Below, piece after piece: positions 32,173 through 34,251 of a stretch of 34,251 nucleotides of DNA. A program made the translations under genes and the position numbers. The notes under the pieces were generated by a model. That model made no database searches. It was not told the DNA's origin and saw nothing but the letters and a program-made list of their open reading frames with translations. Numbering within the stretch: position 1 is the first letter of the stretch; each line of letters starts with the position of its first letter. Location: assembly GCA_015234065.1 (NCBI GenBank), contig JADFWS010000007.1, positions 1 to 34,251 of the forward strand, given 5' to 3'. This DNA is from Candidatus Omnitrophota bacterium. GTDB lineage: Bacteria > Omnitrophota > Gorgyraeia > Zapsychrales > Fredricksoniimonadaceae.

Positions 32173-33186
32173 GCTTTGCGTGTTATCAATCCTTCGCCAG
32201 TCGGTGAATACGGGATCAAAGCCGTGTGTTTTCAAATATTCGATCATTTCCGGCGTGGAGCGGGCGTCATTAATGTCGAATTGCGGGGCGCCCTCGGTCG
32301 CGGTCCCGGCGTAGCCGCCGACCGTGGTTTTAGACCCGGCAGACACGCGCGTCACACAGATCTCAAGCATCCGGTTGCGCAGTGCGGCGCTTTCACGCGT
32401 CGAGAGATTAATGCCGACACGCGGAAACAATGTCCGCGTCAGTGCCATAATTTTTACCAGTGTGATGTCATCAATCAAGTTGGGTGTAAAAGGCGCGCCT
32501 TTGATCGCCCGCAGGCGCGGGAATGACAGTGAATATTCTACACCGGGAAACGCCTGTTCCATATCGCGCAAATGGGCGTAAAGCGACGCAAGGTCTTCCG
32601 CTAGAGGCCCAAGCCCGAGGAGAATGCCAATGGAAATATGCCGCATACCGGCCGCGGCAATGCGCCGGGGGGCGTCGTAACGAAAATCATAATCCTGTTT
32701 CTGCCCGCCGAGGTGTACGTCTTTGTAACGCGCGCGGTCGTAGGTTTCCTGGTAGATCGTGACGCCATCCGCACCGGCGGCATATAAAGCGCGGTAATCA
32801 TCAACGCTCATGGGGAACACTTCAAGCGCAATACCTTGGAAATATTTTTTTGCGATCACGACGGCGTCCTGGATATAGCGGACAGGCGTCGCCTGCGGCG
32901 ATTCGCCGGTCAGGAGCAGGACATTTTGAATGCCTGTGGCCGCGATCGCGGCCAGTTCGGTGTCAATTTCTTCAAGTGTCAATTTGACGCGCTTGATCTT
33001 GTGATGGCTGTGAAATCCGCAATAGGTGCAGTGGCTTGAGCAGTAGTTGGAAATATACAGCGGCGTATAAAGGCCGATAGCTCGTCCGAAATACTGGCGT
33101 GTAAGGTCTTTGGCGTGTTGTGCCAGGGCTTCCAGCTGTTCGCGCGACGGATCGTTCAGAATAGCCGCGATCGCGTGACTATTCAT
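32161..33186 (-). CDS. thiH: 2-iminoacetate synthase ThiH (radical SAM)
   Basis: [23 protein letters not shown] (CxxxCxxC), [37 protein letters not shown]. Confidence 0.93.
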   Translation of the reverse strand: MNSHAIAAILNDPSREQLEALAQHAKDLTRQYFGRAIGLYTPLYISNYCSSHCTYCGFHSHHKIKRVKLTLEEIDTELAAIAATGIQNVLLLTGESPQATPVRYIQDAVVIAKKYFQGIALEVFPMSVDDYRALYAAGADGVTIYQETYDRARYKDVHLGGQKQDYDFRYDAPRRIAAAGMRHISIGILLGLGPLAEDLASLYAHLRDMEQAFPGVEYSLSFPRLRAIKGAPFTPNLIDDITLVKIMALTRTLFPRVGINLSTRESAALRNRMLEICVTRVSAGSKTTVGGYAGTATEGAPQFDINDARSTPEMIEYLKTHGFDPVFTDWRRIDNTQSTSS

Positions 33187-33952
33187 ACAAAAATCCGGTC
33201 AGCGGCGAGGACGCTTCGCCCGTCGGGCGTCTTGAGGGGAGCCCGCTTAAATATCCCGCGCGTCCTGCGTCGACGGCTTGCGCGAAGGCTTTGGCGATCA
33301 TGGCCGGGTTATCCGCAATGGCAACGGCGGTATTCACGAGGACCGCGGCCGCGCCGAGTTCCATGGCTTCACAGGCTTGCGACGGCGCGCCGATCCCGGC
33401 GTCCACAATGATCGGAAGCGAGATCTCGTTAATGAGCACCTGGATAAATGCGCGCGTTTGAAGTCCCTGATTTGAGCCGATAAAAGACCCGAGCGGCATG
33501 ACCGCGGCCGCGCCGGCTTCGACGAGGCGTCGTGCCACATAAAGGTCGGGTGTCACATAGGGAAGCACAATAAAACCTTCAGCGGCGAGGATCCTGGTGG
33601 CCTGGATCGTTGCGTCATTATCCGGAAGCAGATATTTGCTGTCGTTAATGACTTCGATCTTGACCCAGTTACCCTGGCCCGACGCCCGGGCCAGGCGTGC
33701 GATGCGGATCGCTTCATCCGCGGTGCGCGCGCCCGACGTATTCGTTAAAAGCGTGACGTTCTTGGGGATATATTCGAGGATATTGTCTTCGTGATGGTCA
33801 AGGTCGATGCGGCGCAAAGCCACGGTCACGATCTGGGTGCCCGAAGTTTCGATCGCGGCTTTTAAATCCGCCTTGCTTTTAAACTTTCCGGTCCCAAGCA
33901 GAAAACGGCTTGTGAATGTTGTTCGGGCAATGGTGAAAGCTGTGTCTATCAT
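33179..33952 (-). CDS. thiG: Thiazole synthase ThiG
   Basis: [36 protein letters not shown]...[25 protein letters not shown]...[15 protein letters not shown]...[29 protein letters not shown]. Confidence 0.96.
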   Translation of the reverse strand: MIDTAFTIARTTFTSRFLLGTGKFKSKADLKAAIETSGTQIVTVALRRIDLDHHEDNILEYIPKNVTLLTNTSGARTADEAIRIARLARASGQGNWVKIEVINDSKYLLPDNDATIQATRILAAEGFIVLPYVTPDLYVARRLVEAGAAAVMPLGSFIGSNQGLQTRAFIQVLINEISLPIIVDAGIGAPSQACEAMELGAAAVLVNTAVAIADNPAMIAKAFAQAVDAGRAGYLSGLPSRRPTGEASSPLTGFLYE

Positions 33953-34152
33953 TATCCGCCGCCTACGAAGGTAACAAGTTCAATGGTCGCGTTCTCTGGA
34001 ATGACGATAGAGCCCCAGTGCGCTTTGTTGGTGATAGCGCCGTTCATTTCAGCGATGACATGAAGGGGATTTTTGGCTGTTTGTTCCACCAAAGACGTCA
34101 AGGTGCTTCCGGCAGGGATGGTGGTCTTTTTTCCGTTCAATAGAATGTCCAT
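33952..34152 (-). CDS. thiS: Sulfur carrier protein ThiS
   Basis: [24 protein letters not shown]...[12 protein letters not shown] with C-terminal GG; TAATG overlap with thiG. Confidence 0.93.
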   Translation of the reverse strand: MDILLNGKKTTIPAGSTLTSLVEQTAKNPLHVIAEMNGAITNKAHWGSIVIPENATIELVTFVGGG

Positions 34153-34162
34153 AAGTTTTGCT

Positions 34163-34191
34163 ATCTTACCCCCGCCGCTTTCAAAAAGCAA
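34163..34191 (-). promoter_or_regulatory. Putative promoter for thiSGH
   Basis: Minus strand TTGCTT (34191-34186), N17, TAAGAT (34168-34163), 10 nt before the thiS ATG. Confidence 0.35.
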
Positions 34192-34251
34192 GGCGTTGTC
34201 AACTTGTAATTGTTTAGCAATTCGAAAGAATTGATATTTGCAGATCCATTT

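Noticed and set aside
1-34251. tRNA, rRNA, transposase or integrase genes
   Set aside because: No cloverleaf-like segment, conserved rRNA stretch or transposase motif recognised; palindromic repeats appear without a local transposase.

Overview
The window is gene-dense bacterial chromosome. Overall character (giant multidomain ORFs, a 'YPEDPLKFDFLVDAGDEKLQ'-type large protein) is reminiscent of Omnitrophota/PVC-like candidate phyla, but this is inference only. Left to right: (i) a giant ORF (at least 3,614 codons, open at the left window edge). It combines an adenosine-deaminase-like region, two LOG/SLOG Rossmann-like regions, membrane segments, a kinase-like domain, a PD-(D/E)XK-like motif, a HAD-like domain, more membrane segments, an HExxH motif and a C-terminal Ser/Thr kinase domain; (ii) a leftward CvpA-like gene plus a small membrane protein; (iii) two tandem PilZ genes; (iv) a glycan-utilisation cluster: GH94-type phosphorylase, sugar ABC transporter (SBP plus two permeases, no ATPase), GH TIM-barrel protein, two exported accessory proteins, a coiled-coil protein and a LacI regulator; (v) a 1,084-aa exported protein; (vi) a nucleotidyltransferase-like gene, a 68-aa ORF and mnmG; (vii) a leftward thiS-thiG-thiH-thiF cluster. 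The most unusual signal outside the giant ORF is two families of palindromic repeats inside, or forming the ends of, coding sequences. A ~65-bp 'TAATAGGGACACACTATT' inverted-repeat element occurs twice in-frame in the giant ORF and once, in opposite orientation, supplying the stop codon of the 1,084-aa ORF. A 'GTCATCCTGAGG...CCGAAGGATC' element is inserted in-frame several times in the 1,084-aa ORF and supplies the last codons and stop of thiH. A third pattern is -10-like boxes 6-11 nt upstream of several start codons, suggesting leaderless or near-leaderless transcription. No rRNA, tRNA, CRISPR array or transposase was seen.
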